From Dehalococcoidia bacterium (GTDB lineage Bacteria; Chloroflexota; Dehalococcoidia; Dehalococcoidales; W498): DNA of 64,000 bases. The DNA is taken from NCBI GenBank assembly GCA_011170285.1, contig DUEE01000016.1, positions 62,001 to 126,000 of the forward strand, in the 5' to 3' direction. A program made the position numbers and the translations under genes. Of the stretch, positions 24,960-34,076 are shown piece by piece (position 1 is the first letter of the stretch; the number at the start of each line of letters is the position of its first letter). Below the pieces are notes generated by a model. That model did not search any database, was not told the origin of the DNA, and was given only the letters and a program-made list of their open reading frames with translations.

Positions 24960-26638
24960 GCCATAGCTATTGGAATCTGCTGCCGCCAACTCCAGAGAAA
25001 CATCTGGCTGACGCTTCGGCTTTTACCCCATTAATAGCTCAGCTTTTATATAATCGGGGTTTTACTGAGCCATCTCAGTTAGAACTGTTCATCACTGGCG
25101 ATAAACGCCTGTCAAGTAATCCCTTCCTGCTACCTGATATGCACCAGGCCGTAGCCAGGATTTACCAGGCTTTGCTTTCCGGGGAAAACATTGCTATCTA
25201 TGGCGACTTTGATGTCGATGGCATTACCTCCACTGCCTTACTAGTCCAGGGACTATCAAGCCTTAATGGTAAGACCACCCCCTATATACCGCATCGGTTG
25301 ACTGAAGGACGTGGACTTAAAACAGCCGCCTTGAAGAACCTTTACCGGCAAGGCATTAGCCTAGTAATTACCGTTGATTGCGGAATTACTGCTATATCCG
25401 AGGTTGAAAAGGTAAAAAGTATGGGGCTTGATGTCATTATTACTGACCACCACACGCCTCTGCCCGAACTCCCACCAGCCATTGCTATTGTTAATCCCAA
25501 ATTGTCCGGCTCAAACTACCCCTTTTCAGAACTAGCTGGTGTCGGGGTAGCCTTCAAGCTCCTTCAAGCTCTGTTTCAGGGCATTGGCAGAGAGAAGCAA
25601 TTGGACGAACTAATGGACCTGGTTGCCTTGGGAACCGTGGCTGATATGATGCCACTATTAGGGGAAAACCGATACCTAGTAAAAGAAGGACTGAAGCTAA
25701 TTAATACCAGCCCTCGACTCGGAGTGGGGAAAATGATAACCCAAGCTGGATTGAACATTGGCAGCCTTGACTCAGAAAGTATCTCTTGGGTTATAGCCCC
25801 GCGGTTAAATGCTGCCGGGAGACTAGCCCATGCCATGACCGGCTATAAACTTCTAATGACAGACTCGCCACAAGAAGCACAAGAAATAACAATATGGCTG
25901 GAAGAAAAAAACGCTGAACGGCAAAGGCTGACCACTAATACCCTAGCCAAGGCTAGGGAGCAAGTACTAGCTCAAGGTATTTTGCCGCTTCTGGTAGCCA
26001 GCGATAAAGACTATCCGATGGGAATCGCCGGATTGATAGCCGGTAGGTTATCCCAAGAATTCTACCGTCCGACTATTGTTGTTAGAATCGGCGACAAGAT
26101 AAGTAGCGCTAGCTGTCGCAGTATTCCTGAGTTTAATATGATACTCGCCCTCAATCAGTGCCGCCATCTCTTATCTGAATTCGGTGGACACCCTCAGGCA
26201 GCCGGTTTTTCTCTGCCAACAACTAATTTGCCTCAACTCCAGCAAACGCTGTTACAGTTGGCAACCACACAGCTAGCTGGGGTTGACCTTCGTCCCCGCC
26301 TTGATATTGATGCCGAGTTCACTCTGCCTGCCCTTAGCGGGGACATTTTTAAAACCATCCAACAGCTAGCTCCCTTTGGTAAGGGGAACCCAATACCTAC
26401 TTTCCTCAGTCGTGGGGTAGAGGTTGTTGACTACTACACTATGGGCAGCGAAGGAGAACACCTAAGGCTGAAATTGAAACAAGAAGATACAGTGTGGGAC
26501 GGAGTGGGTTTCAGATTAGGTAATTACTTGGCTGAGGTATCTTCGCCCATTGACATCGTGTATAACCTAGAAATAGACCACTGGGGTGGAGAGGAGAGGC
26601 TCAGGCTCAATATCCTGGACTTTACCCCAGCTAGCTAA
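24956..26638 (+). CDS. recJ: Single-stranded-DNA-specific exonuclease RecJ
   Basis: 560 residues. The DHH phosphoesterase core is intact: IYGDFDVDGITSTALL, ITVDCGIT and ITDHHTPLPE supply the metal-binding Asp and His residues. DHHA1 features follow (SEFGGHPQAAGFSLP), then an OB-like C-terminal domain. It degrades ssDNA 5' to 3' in recombination and mismatch repair. The start is a TTG overlapping the fabF stop (TTGA), so translation is coupled. Confidence 0.94.
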   Translation: MSHSYWNLLPPTPEKHLADASAFTPLIAQLLYNRGFTEPSQLELFITGDKRLSSNPFLLPDMHQAVARIYQALLSGENIAIYGDFDVDGITSTALLVQGLSSLNGKTTPYIPHRLTEGRGLKTAALKNLYRQGISLVITVDCGITAISEVEKVKSMGLDVIITDHHTPLPELPPAIAIVNPKLSGSNYPFSELAGVGVAFKLLQALFQGIGREKQLDELMDLVALGTVADMMPLLGENRYLVKEGLKLINTSPRLGVGKMITQAGLNIGSLDSESISWVIAPRLNAAGRLAHAMTGYKLLMTDSPQEAQEITIWLEEKNAERQRLTTNTLAKAREQVLAQGILPLLVASDKDYPMGIAGLIAGRLSQEFYRPTIVVRIGDKISSASCRSIPEFNMILALNQCRHLLSEFGGHPQAAGFSLPTTNLPQLQQTLLQLATTQLAGVDLRPRLDIDAEFTLPALSGDIFKTIQQLAPFGKGNPIPTFLSRGVEVVDYYTMGSEGEHLRLKLKQEDTVWDGVGFRLGNYLAEVSSPIDIVYNLEIDHWGGEERLRLNILDFTPAS

Positions 26639-26806
26639 GCCACGGGAGACACAGGTATATTCTACGCTATCTTGAAAACGGCATTCCTTACAATCATACT
26701 TGGGATGATGACGACTATAACGCCGTGGCAGGGCATCGAAGATCAGTAAGGTAATTAATTCGCCCTTTTGTAAACTGACTGACGACTCTCGCCAGGAATC
26801 TGGTCT
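26567..26806 (-). CDS. Possible small cysteine-containing protein, doubtful
   Basis: A minus-strand open frame covers the gap after recJ and reads LQKGELITLLIFDALPRRYS, then HHPKYDCKECRFQDSVEYTC, before ending inside the recJ 3' end. The CKEC pair with a following Cys and the protein-like composition make it look more like a gene or gene remnant than noise. There is no convincing start codon or Shine-Dalgarno, and the last 70 bp overlap recJ. No family is recognised. Confidence 0.2.
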   Translation of the reverse strand, partial: RPDSWRESSVSLQKGELITLLIFDALPRRYSRHHPKYDCKECRFQDSVEYTCVSRGLASWGKVQDIEPEPLLSTPVVYF

Positions 26807-26829
26807 TCTGGTAGAATGAGAATATAATA

Positions 26830-27312
26830 ATGGGAACCATAGCACTAACCATTCTTTGCTCTGTCCTTATGGTGGTTGGTTTAGTTGGTGTGGTTTTACC
26901 GCTCCTGCCCGGGATTCCTCTATCCTGGCTGGGTCTATTTATTTACGCACTGGGTACTGGCTTTGAGAGAGTATCCATTGCAACAGTCGTTGTCTTTTTC
27001 ATTTTAACCGTACTTACTTTAGTTCTGGATTTTGCAGCTCCTATGTTGGGAGCTAGAAAATATCGGGCGAGTAAATTCGGCGTCTTTGGTGCTTTTATCG
27101 GGTTCACGATAGGAATCTTCGTGCTTGGTTTTTGGGGAATCATTCTGGGTCCCTTCATTGGTGCTGTTCTAGGAGAATTGATAGCCAGAAGGAAACCAAA
27201 ACAGGCACTCGTGTCGGCGCTCGGTGCCTTTTTAGGTTTTGTAGCGGGCACTCTGTTTAAGATAATTGTTATTCTCATTATGGCTGGGTTCTTCATTGCT
27301 TCCTTGTTTTAG
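26830..27312 (+). CDS. DUF456 membrane protein
   Basis: 160 residues, almost entirely hydrophobic, with about four membrane helices rich in small residues. It carries the DUF456 hallmarks VVGLVGVVLPLLPGIPLSWL and a glycine-rich GAFIGFTIGIFVLGFWGIIL followed by GPFIGAVLGELIA. The glycine repeats resemble glycine-zipper packing. Function is unknown. The ATG follows an AT-rich TATAATA element directly, and no strong Shine-Dalgarno is visible. Confidence 0.85.
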   Translation: MGTIALTILCSVLMVVGLVGVVLPLLPGIPLSWLGLFIYALGTGFERVSIATVVVFFILTVLTLVLDFAAPMLGARKYRASKFGVFGAFIGFTIGIFVLGFWGIILGPFIGAVLGELIARRKPKQALVSALGAFLGFVAGTLFKIIVILIMAGFFIASLF

Positions 27313-27606
27313 AGGAGATGAAAAGGCAAGAGGCGTGACTTTAATTTTCGGAGATAATAAGAGTGCACAATGTGGCACTGCCAGTAACCAAACGCCAAAG
27401 GGTGTAATAGGTAACGAATCAAGCTATTGTGACCGCAAACATTTTGAAAATGACTTATACAGTTTTGTTAAGCAATTGGTACAGGTCTTTCCCAATTCTA
27501 TTTTTCTAAAGTACAATGATTACCCAAAGCGGGGTCTTTTAGCGTCTCATAGATATTGCCTCAAACGACACCAAACCACGATAGTAAGCAGAAAGAGTTT
27601 AAATTA
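27313..27606. other. Non-coding gap before the MFS gene
   Basis: Nothing convincing is seen in these 294 bp. Short open frames exist in several phases, but none has a Shine-Dalgarno or protein-like composition. Confidence 0.5.
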
Positions 27607-28845
27607 ATGCCTTCTATGGGAAGACGATTCTCAAGATTAACTTCAAGCTTTGGCCAATCTTTACTGGTGCGATTCGAGAATAGGATATGGGTTATCGCCA
27701 TACTTAATCTCATTGCTGCATCTGGCTTTTCACTGAGCATTCCTTTCCTCTCCCTATACCTGTATCAGGAACGTGACATATCTATGACCCTAGTGGGAAC
27801 AATTATCCTAGTCGGTGGAATTTTTGCTGCTGTTACTCACTTGGTAGGAGGAGACCTTTCAGACAAAATAGGGCGTCGCCAGATTCTGCTTATTGCCATC
27901 GGTAGTAGGGTGCTCACATATTCTGGGATGGCAATATTAATTGGTTTTTCAGCTCCGATATGGGCAATTTCCTCAGTCTACATAGTTGGACAGGCGGTAG
28001 GGATGATGGCTCGTCCCGTACTCTCAGCAATGGTGGTTGACCTTGTCCCAAAGGAGCGTCTGACTGAGACCTATGGGCTCCTGCGTGTAGCGTTGAACTT
28101 GGGTTGGGCAGTAGGGCCAGCAGCAGGAGGTTATCTGGCTACTTTCTTGCCTTATTCCTGGCTTTTCGCGGTGGCAGCCTTAATAACCGTTCTTGGTTTT
28201 GTATTTGTCTTATTTTTTCTACGAGAATCCTTTCACAAGACCACGGAGCAAATAGAACCACATGGAGTACTTTCCGTTGCCCACGATCGAACTTTTCTGA
28301 TATTTATCGGGTTGAACTTTTTGGTGTTATTGGTAGCGGGGCAGATGATGAGCACCCTCTCCATTTTCACTGTGGCTCACATGGGGTTTTCAACAGCGCA
28401 ATATGGACTGCTACTCACTGCCAATGGCTTAGTGGTGATATTGTTTCAGTACCCAGTGGCACTCAAAGTTAGTGGGATGGTTAAATCCAAAGTCCTCATT
28501 TTAGGTAGTCTCCTTTATGGAATTGGTTACCTATTTTTTAGCTGGATTGGAAGTTTCGCTTTGGCCATTTCGGCTATGGTAGTACTCACGTTGGGAGAGA
28601 TTATCTTTTCACCTGTGGCCCTTTCAGTAGTGGGTGAACTTTCCCCTGAAAGGCATCGGGGTCGGTATATGGGCTTCTATGAACTGGGTCATACATTAGG
28701 TTTTACTGCTGGACCATTATTAGGAGGATTATTACTTGACTCTTTCCCAACCGATGCCTGGCCTGTCTGGGCGGTAATAGCTTTTATCGCATTACTTGCC
28801 GGAATGGGGTTCTACTGGATGGACAGGAAACACTCTATCAATTAG
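27607..28845 (+). CDS. Major facilitator superfamily transporter
   Basis: 412 residues from ATG 27607 with 12 predicted membrane helices. The MFS motif A between helices 2 and 3 is present as GGDLSDKIGRRQILL, and a central loop follows LFFLRESFHKTTEQ (around residue 205). The pattern fits the drug/multidrug efflux DHA1 type, but the substrate is not predictable. An upstream TTG at 27556 would add 17 residues with poor sequence. It stands alone and is followed by about 200 bp of regulatory DNA. Confidence 0.88.
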   Translation: MPSMGRRFSRLTSSFGQSLLVRFENRIWVIAILNLIAASGFSLSIPFLSLYLYQERDISMTLVGTIILVGGIFAAVTHLVGGDLSDKIGRRQILLIAIGSRVLTYSGMAILIGFSAPIWAISSVYIVGQAVGMMARPVLSAMVVDLVPKERLTETYGLLRVALNLGWAVGPAAGGYLATFLPYSWLFAVAALITVLGFVFVLFFLRESFHKTTEQIEPHGVLSVAHDRTFLIFIGLNFLVLLVAGQMMSTLSIFTVAHMGFSTAQYGLLLTANGLVVILFQYPVALKVSGMVKSKVLILGSLLYGIGYLFFSWIGSFALAISAMVVLTLGEIIFSPVALSVVGELSPERHRGRYMGFYELGHTLGFTAGPLLGGLLLDSFPTDAWPVWAVIAFIALLAGMGFYWMDRKHSIN

Positions 28846-28913
28846 ATGGTAGTAAATAGCAAGCATTTCGTAATCACTAAAAACGCTGACTTTGTCAATA
28901 GTTGACTACATAT

Positions 28914-28942
28914 TTGCAAAATGGGTTGCTTTGGTGTATGAT
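28914..28942 (+). promoter_or_regulatory. Promoter for the zinc ribbon-bS21-RRM group
   Basis: TTGCAA (28914-28919), a 17-bp spacer and TATGAT (28937-28942). Transcription would start near 28949, leaving a leader of about 100 nt before the ATG at 29052. Confidence 0.6.
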
Positions 28943-29051
28943 ATATCAAGTAGTTGCAGTTTAGGTTGTTGCATACTTGAATTACATCATCTTTCCCTAA
29001 GTTTTGGATGACCGAACTCTAACTAAAATAAAGAAGAGAGGAGGTCATCCA

Positions 29052-29351
29052 ATGAGTTTCCAGGACAAGAATCTCCAGTGTTCCGATTGTGGGGCTACTT
29101 TCACTTTCAGCGTTGAGGAACAAGAGTTTTTCCAATCCAGAGGCTATGTTAATGAGCCAAAGCGCTGTCCCTCATGCCGTCAGGCAAGGAAGTCAGAGCG
29201 TTACGGCAACAGTAGCTATGGATCCAGACGCGAGATGTTTCCCGCGGTATGCGCCGAGTGCGGCAAGGATACCGAAGTACCCTTCAGACCCCGCGGTGAT
29301 AAGCCGGTTTACTGTAGTGATTGCTACCGCAAAGTTAGACTGAGTAGGTAA
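29052..29351 (+). CDS. Double zinc-ribbon protein, paralogue A
   Basis: 99 residues with four CxxC pairs arranged as two zinc ribbons: CSDCG...CPSCR (residues 10-45) and CAECG...CSDCY (residues 70-95). EQEFFQSRGYVNEPKRCP and VPFRPRGDKPVYC are shared closely with the paralogue encoded at 33645-33941. Such small ribbons probably bind RNA or the translation machinery, but no function is established. GAGAGGAGG precedes the ATG. It is followed by bS21 and an RRM protein, suggesting an RNA-related role. Confidence 0.85.
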   Translation: MSFQDKNLQCSDCGATFTFSVEEQEFFQSRGYVNEPKRCPSCRQARKSERYGNSSYGSRREMFPAVCAECGKDTEVPFRPRGDKPVYCSDCYRKVRLSR

Positions 29352-29369
29352 TACTCGGTTTTGATCTCA

Positions 29370-29409
29370 GGACATACATGGGCTGAGAATAATTGGCCCG
29401 TGTATGTCC
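29370..29409 (+). promoter_or_regulatory. Stem-loop in the bS21 leader
   Basis: Arms GGACATACATGGGC (29370-29383) and GCCCGTGTATGTCC (29396-29409) pair over 14 bp with one G-U, around a 12-nt loop. No T-run follows, so it is not a typical terminator. It lies 20 nt upstream of the rpsU ATG, which has no visible Shine-Dalgarno, making a translational or mRNA-stability control element likely. Confidence 0.6.
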
Positions 29410-29429
29410 CTAGAATGTGTTGGTGTATT

Positions 29430-29615
29430 ATGTCGTTGCAAGTTTCTATACGTGAAGGTGAATCACAAGATTCTCTTTTGCGTCGCTTTCAAAGGATGGT
29501 GCAAATGAGTGGGGTTCTGCGCGAGGCAAAGTCCCACCGTCATTTTTTATCCAAGGGAGAGATGGCACGCCAGAAAGCACAAAAGAGCGCTAGAAGAAGG
29601 CGCCGCTACGGGTAA
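29430..29615 (+). CDS. rpsU: Small-subunit ribosomal protein bS21
   Basis: 61 residues, MSLQVSIREGESQDSLLRRF to a basic RRRRRYG tail, the usual bS21 size and charge. bS21 binds the 30S platform near the anti-Shine-Dalgarno end of 16S rRNA. The ATG has no recognisable Shine-Dalgarno; a 14-bp stem-loop ends 20 nt upstream, which may let bS21 availability feed back on its own translation. It sits between a zinc-ribbon and an RRM gene. Confidence 0.88.
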   Translation: MSLQVSIREGESQDSLLRRFQRMVQMSGVLREAKSHRHFLSKGEMARQKAQKSARRRRRYG

Positions 29616-29721
29616 ATCAGAAAGCAACCAATAAGTTAATGTTTCTGGTCGAACTCAGCATAGGTACTTAAGGCGAGGCAGTCGGCGCAGGGTTACCAAA
29701 TTAAGCAAAAGGAGCATTAAT

Positions 29722-30012
29722 ATGAATATCTATGTGGGTAACTTATCCTCTGAGGTAACTGAGGAGGACTTACGGCAAGAATTTGAGGCTTTTGGCGAAG
29801 TGACATCGGTAAACATGATAACAGACAAGTATAGTGGGAGACCCAGGGGGTTCGGGTTTGTTGAGATGGCATCAGTGTCTGAAGGTCAAGCCGCAATTAC
29901 TGCCCTCAACGGAAAAACACTGAAAGAACGAACACTTAATGTGAATGCGGCTCGCCCTCGTACTGAGAGGAGAGAAGGTGGGTTTAACAAAGGAAGGCAG
30001 GGAAGATATTAA
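29722..30012 (+). CDS. RRM-type RNA-binding protein
   Basis: 96 residues: a single RNA-recognition motif (residues 1-78) with RNP2 IYVGNL and RNP1 RGFGFVEM, then a short basic, Gly/Arg-rich tail ending GGFNKGRQGRY. Bacterial stand-alone RRM proteins of this layout are often cold-induced and act as RNA chaperones. A clear AAAAGGAG precedes the ATG. It follows rpsU by 106 bp in the same direction. Confidence 0.92.
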   Translation: MNIYVGNLSSEVTEEDLRQEFEAFGEVTSVNMITDKYSGRPRGFGFVEMASVSEGQAAITALNGKTLKERTLNVNAARPRTERREGGFNKGRQGRY

Positions 30013-30119
30013 ACTGCCAGTCGTGAGCTATTATATCCTTGAGATGTGTGACAGTAAGCCAAGTTGTTCGACCAACAGATAGAATAGAGGCTTGGTAGGA
30101 ATTCTACTCTCAGCCAGCA

Positions 30120-30929
30120 TTACCCCCCCTGTACCCACCGTGTCCTATAAGCCAGTAAAGGTATGGTGATGGCGAGGACTATTATGCCTATCACCTGAGC
30201 CTGATGAAAGCCAAGGAGAAAGGGCGTCCCCTCACGCAGGAAATCGATTCCTATACGCCACAGGGAGTATAGACTAAGATAGACGAGAAATAACGAGCCA
30301 TCAGGCTTAAAACGCCCCCTCAATTTAAGTAATACCACAAAAACTATTAGACAGAATATAAGCTCATAGACCTGCGTGGGGTGAACAGCTACCCCTAGAG
30401 GAGCAAAACTAGCGGGGTGAGTATAGATAACACCCCAGGGAAGAGAAGTTTCTACCCCATAGCAGCAACCGTTTATAGTGCAGCCGACTCTGCCTATAGC
30501 CTGGGCTAATATGACACCCGGCGCCAACAAATCAGCCACATAACCAAACTTAAAATGGCTAAACCTACTATAAACCCAGATGCCCAGGACAGCACCTAAA
30601 ACAGCGCCATAAATAGTCAGACCGCCACCACTAAGAATCTGCCCCGGGTGTTGGGTGTAGTCAACTATATGATTAACAAGTTCAGGGTGCAGTTTTGATA
30701 TGACTATATAATCAACAACATGGAGCAACTTGGATATCACTACCCCTGAGAGAATGCCTACCAGAGCCCCAGTGAAAATAGTATCGTTGGAAATAGTAGC
30801 CCCTCTCTTTACCTCTCGCAACATCCACAAAACTATCGCCAGAACTGCCAGGGCAACCATAATACCATACCATCTGACACTCATTGAGCCGATGGTGAAG
30901 GCTACGGGATTGATGCCTATCTCAATCAT
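30120..30929 (-). CDS. lgt: Prolipoprotein diacylglyceryl transferase
   Basis: 269 residues with about seven membrane helices. The Lgt signature IGRVGCTINGCCYGVET is present, along with the N-terminal SVRWYG motif. It transfers diacylglycerol from phosphatidylglycerol to the lipobox Cys of preprolipoproteins, the first step of lipoprotein maturation at the membrane. The gene is a single unit; its 3' end converges with the RRM gene. Confidence 0.95.
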   Translation of the reverse strand: MIEIGINPVAFTIGSMSVRWYGIMVALAVLAIVLWMLREVKRGATISNDTIFTGALVGILSGVVISKLLHVVDYIVISKLHPELVNHIVDYTQHPGQILSGGGLTIYGAVLGAVLGIWVYSRFSHFKFGYVADLLAPGVILAQAIGRVGCTINGCCYGVETSLPWGVIYTHPASFAPLGVAVHPTQVYELIFCLIVFVVLLKLRGRFKPDGSLFLVYLSLYSLWRIGIDFLREGTPFLLGFHQAQVIGIIVLAITIPLLAYRTRWVQGG

Positions 30930-30995
30930 TATTCCCCCAAGAAATTGAATTTATCTGACAACCCTATCCCCTTTTATCTAGCCACTACAAATGAT

Positions 30996-33320
30996 TTACC
31001 AAGGGTCATCAACTAGCAACCCTTCCAGCAGCACCTGGGCTGCCTTTTTATCCAGAGGCTTATTATTATTGCCGCACTTGGGTGACTGGATGCAACTAGG
31101 GCAACCTTCCTGACACGGGCACTCTGAAATGGAATTCAGTGTAGCTTGCCACAGTTCCTCTATTATGTCAAAACCCTTCTCGGTAATGCCGATGCCACCA
31201 GGATAGCCATCGTAGATAAAAATCTGGGCTTTTCCGGTATCGGGGTGGAAGGGCGTAGATACGCCGCCAATATCATTGCGGTCACAAAGCGCAAACAAGG
31301 GAAGCATAGCTATAGCTGCATGCTCAGCAGCATGTAATCCCCCGGCAATGTCCAGTTGCTCCTTGACCAGTCGAGCCATAGTCTCAGGCGGTAGGTCAAA
31401 CCACAGGGCTAAGGTAGAAAAATGCTGAGGCGGCAGGTCAAGAGATTCCTCACTAATTACCTCCTCAGTGAATTGTGCCTTCTTCTTGAAGCCAACCACG
31501 GTAGTAGTAATCTCCACCTCACCCAAGTATACCTTTGCCTTTCGGCAGCTTTTATCACGGATTACCCTGACAATATGTAAGTCAGTGATTTCCTTAGCTT
31601 GAGTATAGTAGGAAGCAGTGGTCGGCATAGCATAGGCAGTTCGGCTAGCCAGGTCAAGCTCGGTAACCAGATAGGATTCTCCCTGATGAAGGTAGATAGC
31701 ACCGGGATGTATCTGAAAAAAGGCAACACTAGCCTCTACCGTCTCCAGTAAGCAACCAGTTGAGGCATCCATAAGGGTAAAGCTCTCCCCAGAAGTAGAA
31801 CGAATATTGATACTTTGAGCCGGGTAGGCGACAGTTGGTGAAAGATACCATTTCCTAATACGCTTCCTGAGTATGCCCTGCGCCTCTATCCCTGCCCTTT
31901 CTTGGATGAAGGTAGAGCCAAAAAACTTCTCATCAGCACTCCTTAGTGGTAACTCCCAAGCCGCACACAGGAGATGGGCTCTTAAAATGTAGGGATTAGC
32001 CGGGTTAACCAGGGTATTCTCAACGCTTTTGTGAAAGAAGGAATCAGGGTGACGCATAAAATACTGGTCTAACGGATTATCCAGACCAATAAGAAAACTC
32101 AGTGACTCGTCTCTACCTCGACCACTCCTACCTGCCTGCTGCCAGGTACTGGCAATACTGCCCGGATAGCCAGTAAGCACCGTAGCCTCCAAATCACCAA
32201 TGTCTATACCTAACTCTAAAGCGGTAGTAGCCACCACGCCTAGAAGTTCACCAGCAAATAGCTCCTGCTCTATTTGACGCCGTTCTTGGGGAAGATAACC
32301 AGCCCGATAAGCCTTGATTTGATTTGCCAGCGCTGGGTTAGCTTCGGCTAACCTCTGTCTTGAGTAGGTATAAATAAGTTCAGTCAGCCGACGACTACGG
32401 GCAAAGGTTAGACTGCGGATATTACGGCTCACTAACTCGGTAAACAAACTTGTGGCTTCACTATTAGCGCTACGCCGAATACTCCTAGCCTCGTCTATGA
32501 TTGGGGGATTCCAGAAGACAAAGTCCTTTCTACCATGAGGGGAGCCATCATTGTCAACCACCACGAATGGTAAACCTGCCAGTCTTTCGGCATGCTCACC
32601 AGGATTAGCTATAGTAGCTGAACAGAAGATGAACTGGGGGTTTGAGCCATATAAATTGCACAAGCGGCGCAGGCGACGCAGTATACAGGCTACATGAGAA
32701 CCAAAAACGCCACGGTAGGTATGGGTTTCATCTACCACCACATACCTCAAGTGCTTTAATAACCTTGACCAGGCTTGATGATTAGGTAATATACCAATAT
32801 GGAGCATATCTGGATTGGTAAGTATTATCCTGGCTCGCTTTCTTATCTCGGGTCGTTCAGCCTGTGGGGTATCACCATCAAAGGTGGCAAATTCCTCTGG
32901 CTTAAATAGACCAGGGCAAAATAGCTCCCGTAAGCTACGCAATTGGTCCTGGGCTAGGGCTTTGGTGGGGAAGAGGTAAAGGGCATAACTACACTTTTCA
33001 GTTAAAATCGCCTCCAGTACGGCGATGTTATAGCATAGTGTCTTTCCGCTGGCACTTGCAGTTACCACTATCACATTATTGCCCTGTTGGGCATTATTCA
33101 CTGCCTCAGTCTGGTGAGAATAAAGGGGAAACATCCCCTGCTCATTGAGGCAATTTTGAAGACTGCTAGCCAGAGGCTTGTCTAATTCTCCACAGTTTGC
33201 ATCACGAGGTGGGATATGCTCAATATGAGCAATCTGACCGCTATAATTAGGCTGAGTTGTAAGATAATTGAGGAAGGCTGAGGTATCCATTATGGCTATC
33301 GTCAAATTTACCGGAATCAA
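30996..33320 (-). CDS. mrfA: MrfA-like DEAD/DEAH helicase with DUF1998 zinc domain
   Basis: 774 residues. Walker A ASASGKTLCYN, DEAH box as VVDETHTYRG, motif III FCSATIANP and the C-terminal helicase motif VI QQAGRSGRGRDE are intact. A four-Cys zinc site CPCQEGCPSCIQSPKC lies near residue 745 in the DUF1998 region. MrfA-type helicases (Hrq1/YprA family) repair mitomycin-type DNA damage in Bacillus. The frame starts at a TTG overlapping the DUF503 stop (TTGA); ATG 33290 is an alternative. It probably forms a two-gene unit with the DUF503 gene. Confidence 0.9.
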   Translation of the reverse strand: MIPVNLTIAIMDTSAFLNYLTTQPNYSGQIAHIEHIPPRDANCGELDKPLASSLQNCLNEQGMFPLYSHQTEAVNNAQQGNNVIVVTASASGKTLCYNIAVLEAILTEKCSYALYLFPTKALAQDQLRSLRELFCPGLFKPEEFATFDGDTPQAERPEIRKRARIILTNPDMLHIGILPNHQAWSRLLKHLRYVVVDETHTYRGVFGSHVACILRRLRRLCNLYGSNPQFIFCSATIANPGEHAERLAGLPFVVVDNDGSPHGRKDFVFWNPPIIDEARSIRRSANSEATSLFTELVSRNIRSLTFARSRRLTELIYTYSRQRLAEANPALANQIKAYRAGYLPQERRQIEQELFAGELLGVVATTALELGIDIGDLEATVLTGYPGSIASTWQQAGRSGRGRDESLSFLIGLDNPLDQYFMRHPDSFFHKSVENTLVNPANPYILRAHLLCAAWELPLRSADEKFFGSTFIQERAGIEAQGILRKRIRKWYLSPTVAYPAQSINIRSTSGESFTLMDASTGCLLETVEASVAFFQIHPGAIYLHQGESYLVTELDLASRTAYAMPTTASYYTQAKEITDLHIVRVIRDKSCRKAKVYLGEVEITTTVVGFKKKAQFTEEVISEESLDLPPQHFSTLALWFDLPPETMARLVKEQLDIAGGLHAAEHAAIAMLPLFALCDRNDIGGVSTPFHPDTGKAQIFIYDGYPGGIGITEKGFDIIEELWQATLNSISECPCQEGCPSCIQSPKCGNNNKPLDKKAAQVLLEGLLVDDPW

Positions 33321-33610
33321 AAAACGGGTAGAATCTCAATTTCATAATTGAGCATCTCTACCTCAAACCGACCATTATTAATGAAGTCTACTACCTTTGA
33401 CAGGACTTCATTACTATACCGCTTATCATTACTTACGCAACAAATACCCAAAGTAGCCAATTGCCATAGATTCTGATCGTCAACCTCAGCCACAGAAACA
33501 TTGAATTTGCTTCTGACACGGGTAGTAATGGACTTCACCACCCGCCGCTTACCCTTGAGAGACAGATTTTCAGGTAAACGAAGTGCAATCCTACACACGC
33601 CAACATGCAT
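33317..33610 (-). CDS. DUF503 (YlxP-like) protein
   Basis: 97 residues, MHVGVCRIALRLPENLSLKG, with the conserved KGKRRVVKSI and FNVSVAEVDDQNLWQ blocks of DUF503. In many bacteria it is encoded beside rbfA in the nusA-infB operon. Here it is separated from that operon by about 14 kb and is instead coupled to the MrfA-like helicase. Function is unknown. Confidence 0.88.
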   Translation of the reverse strand: MHVGVCRIALRLPENLSLKGKRRVVKSITTRVRSKFNVSVAEVDDQNLWQLATLGICCVSNDKRYSNEVLSKVVDFINNGRFEVEMLNYEIEILPVF

Positions 33611-33644
33611 AGCCTAAATAGTTGCCACTAATCTAACAGAAAAC

Positions 33645-33941
33645 TTATTGGAGATTTTCTTTCTGCTTAGCGTAGCACTCACGGCAATATACGGGGCGTC
33701 CTTCCCTAGGCTCAAAGGGAACTGTAGTTTCTGTGCCACACTCAGCACAGATTACAGTATACATCTGTCGTGGCTGATTATAACTACCACGACGCTCCCT
33801 TCGTCGAGTCGCCCGGCATTCCGGACACCTGCTAGGTTCATTTTGCAAGCCACGGGATAAATAGAACTCCTGCTCACCAACAGTAAAGACGAAGTTCTGC
33901 CCGCAATCACGGCACACCAGAGTTTTGTCTTCCAGGGCCAC
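33645..33941 (-). CDS. Double zinc-ribbon protein, paralogue B
   Basis: 98 residues, starting at GTG with AAAGGAGG 7 bp upstream. The four CxxC pairs (CRDCG, CPECR, CAECG, CRECY) and the linking NEPSRCPECRATRRRER and PVYCRECY blocks match paralogue A closely. It is transcribed divergently from rpsO, from a promoter carrying a perfect palindrome over its -10 region. The role is unknown; its position beside rpsO-pnp again suggests RNA or translation. Confidence 0.85.
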   Translation of the reverse strand: MALEDKTLVCRDCGQNFVFTVGEQEFYLSRGLQNEPSRCPECRATRRRERRGSYNQPRQMYTVICAECGTETTVPFEPREGRPVYCRECYAKQKENLQ

Positions 33942-34076
33942 AACTGCACCTCCTTTAACTTTGTTATCCCCCTTGTTTTCGGTGCAATCTCCCGGCTACA
34001 AAACCCTTGCCGAATTGCTTGGTCGTAGGCTAAGCAGAGTTTGAGTTTAGAAACAACACTGAACCAAGGTATCAAC

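Noticed and set aside
23673-26638. fabF and recJ as a functional pair
   Set aside because: They overlap by 4 bp, but no biochemical link is known; the coupling alone does not support a shared function.
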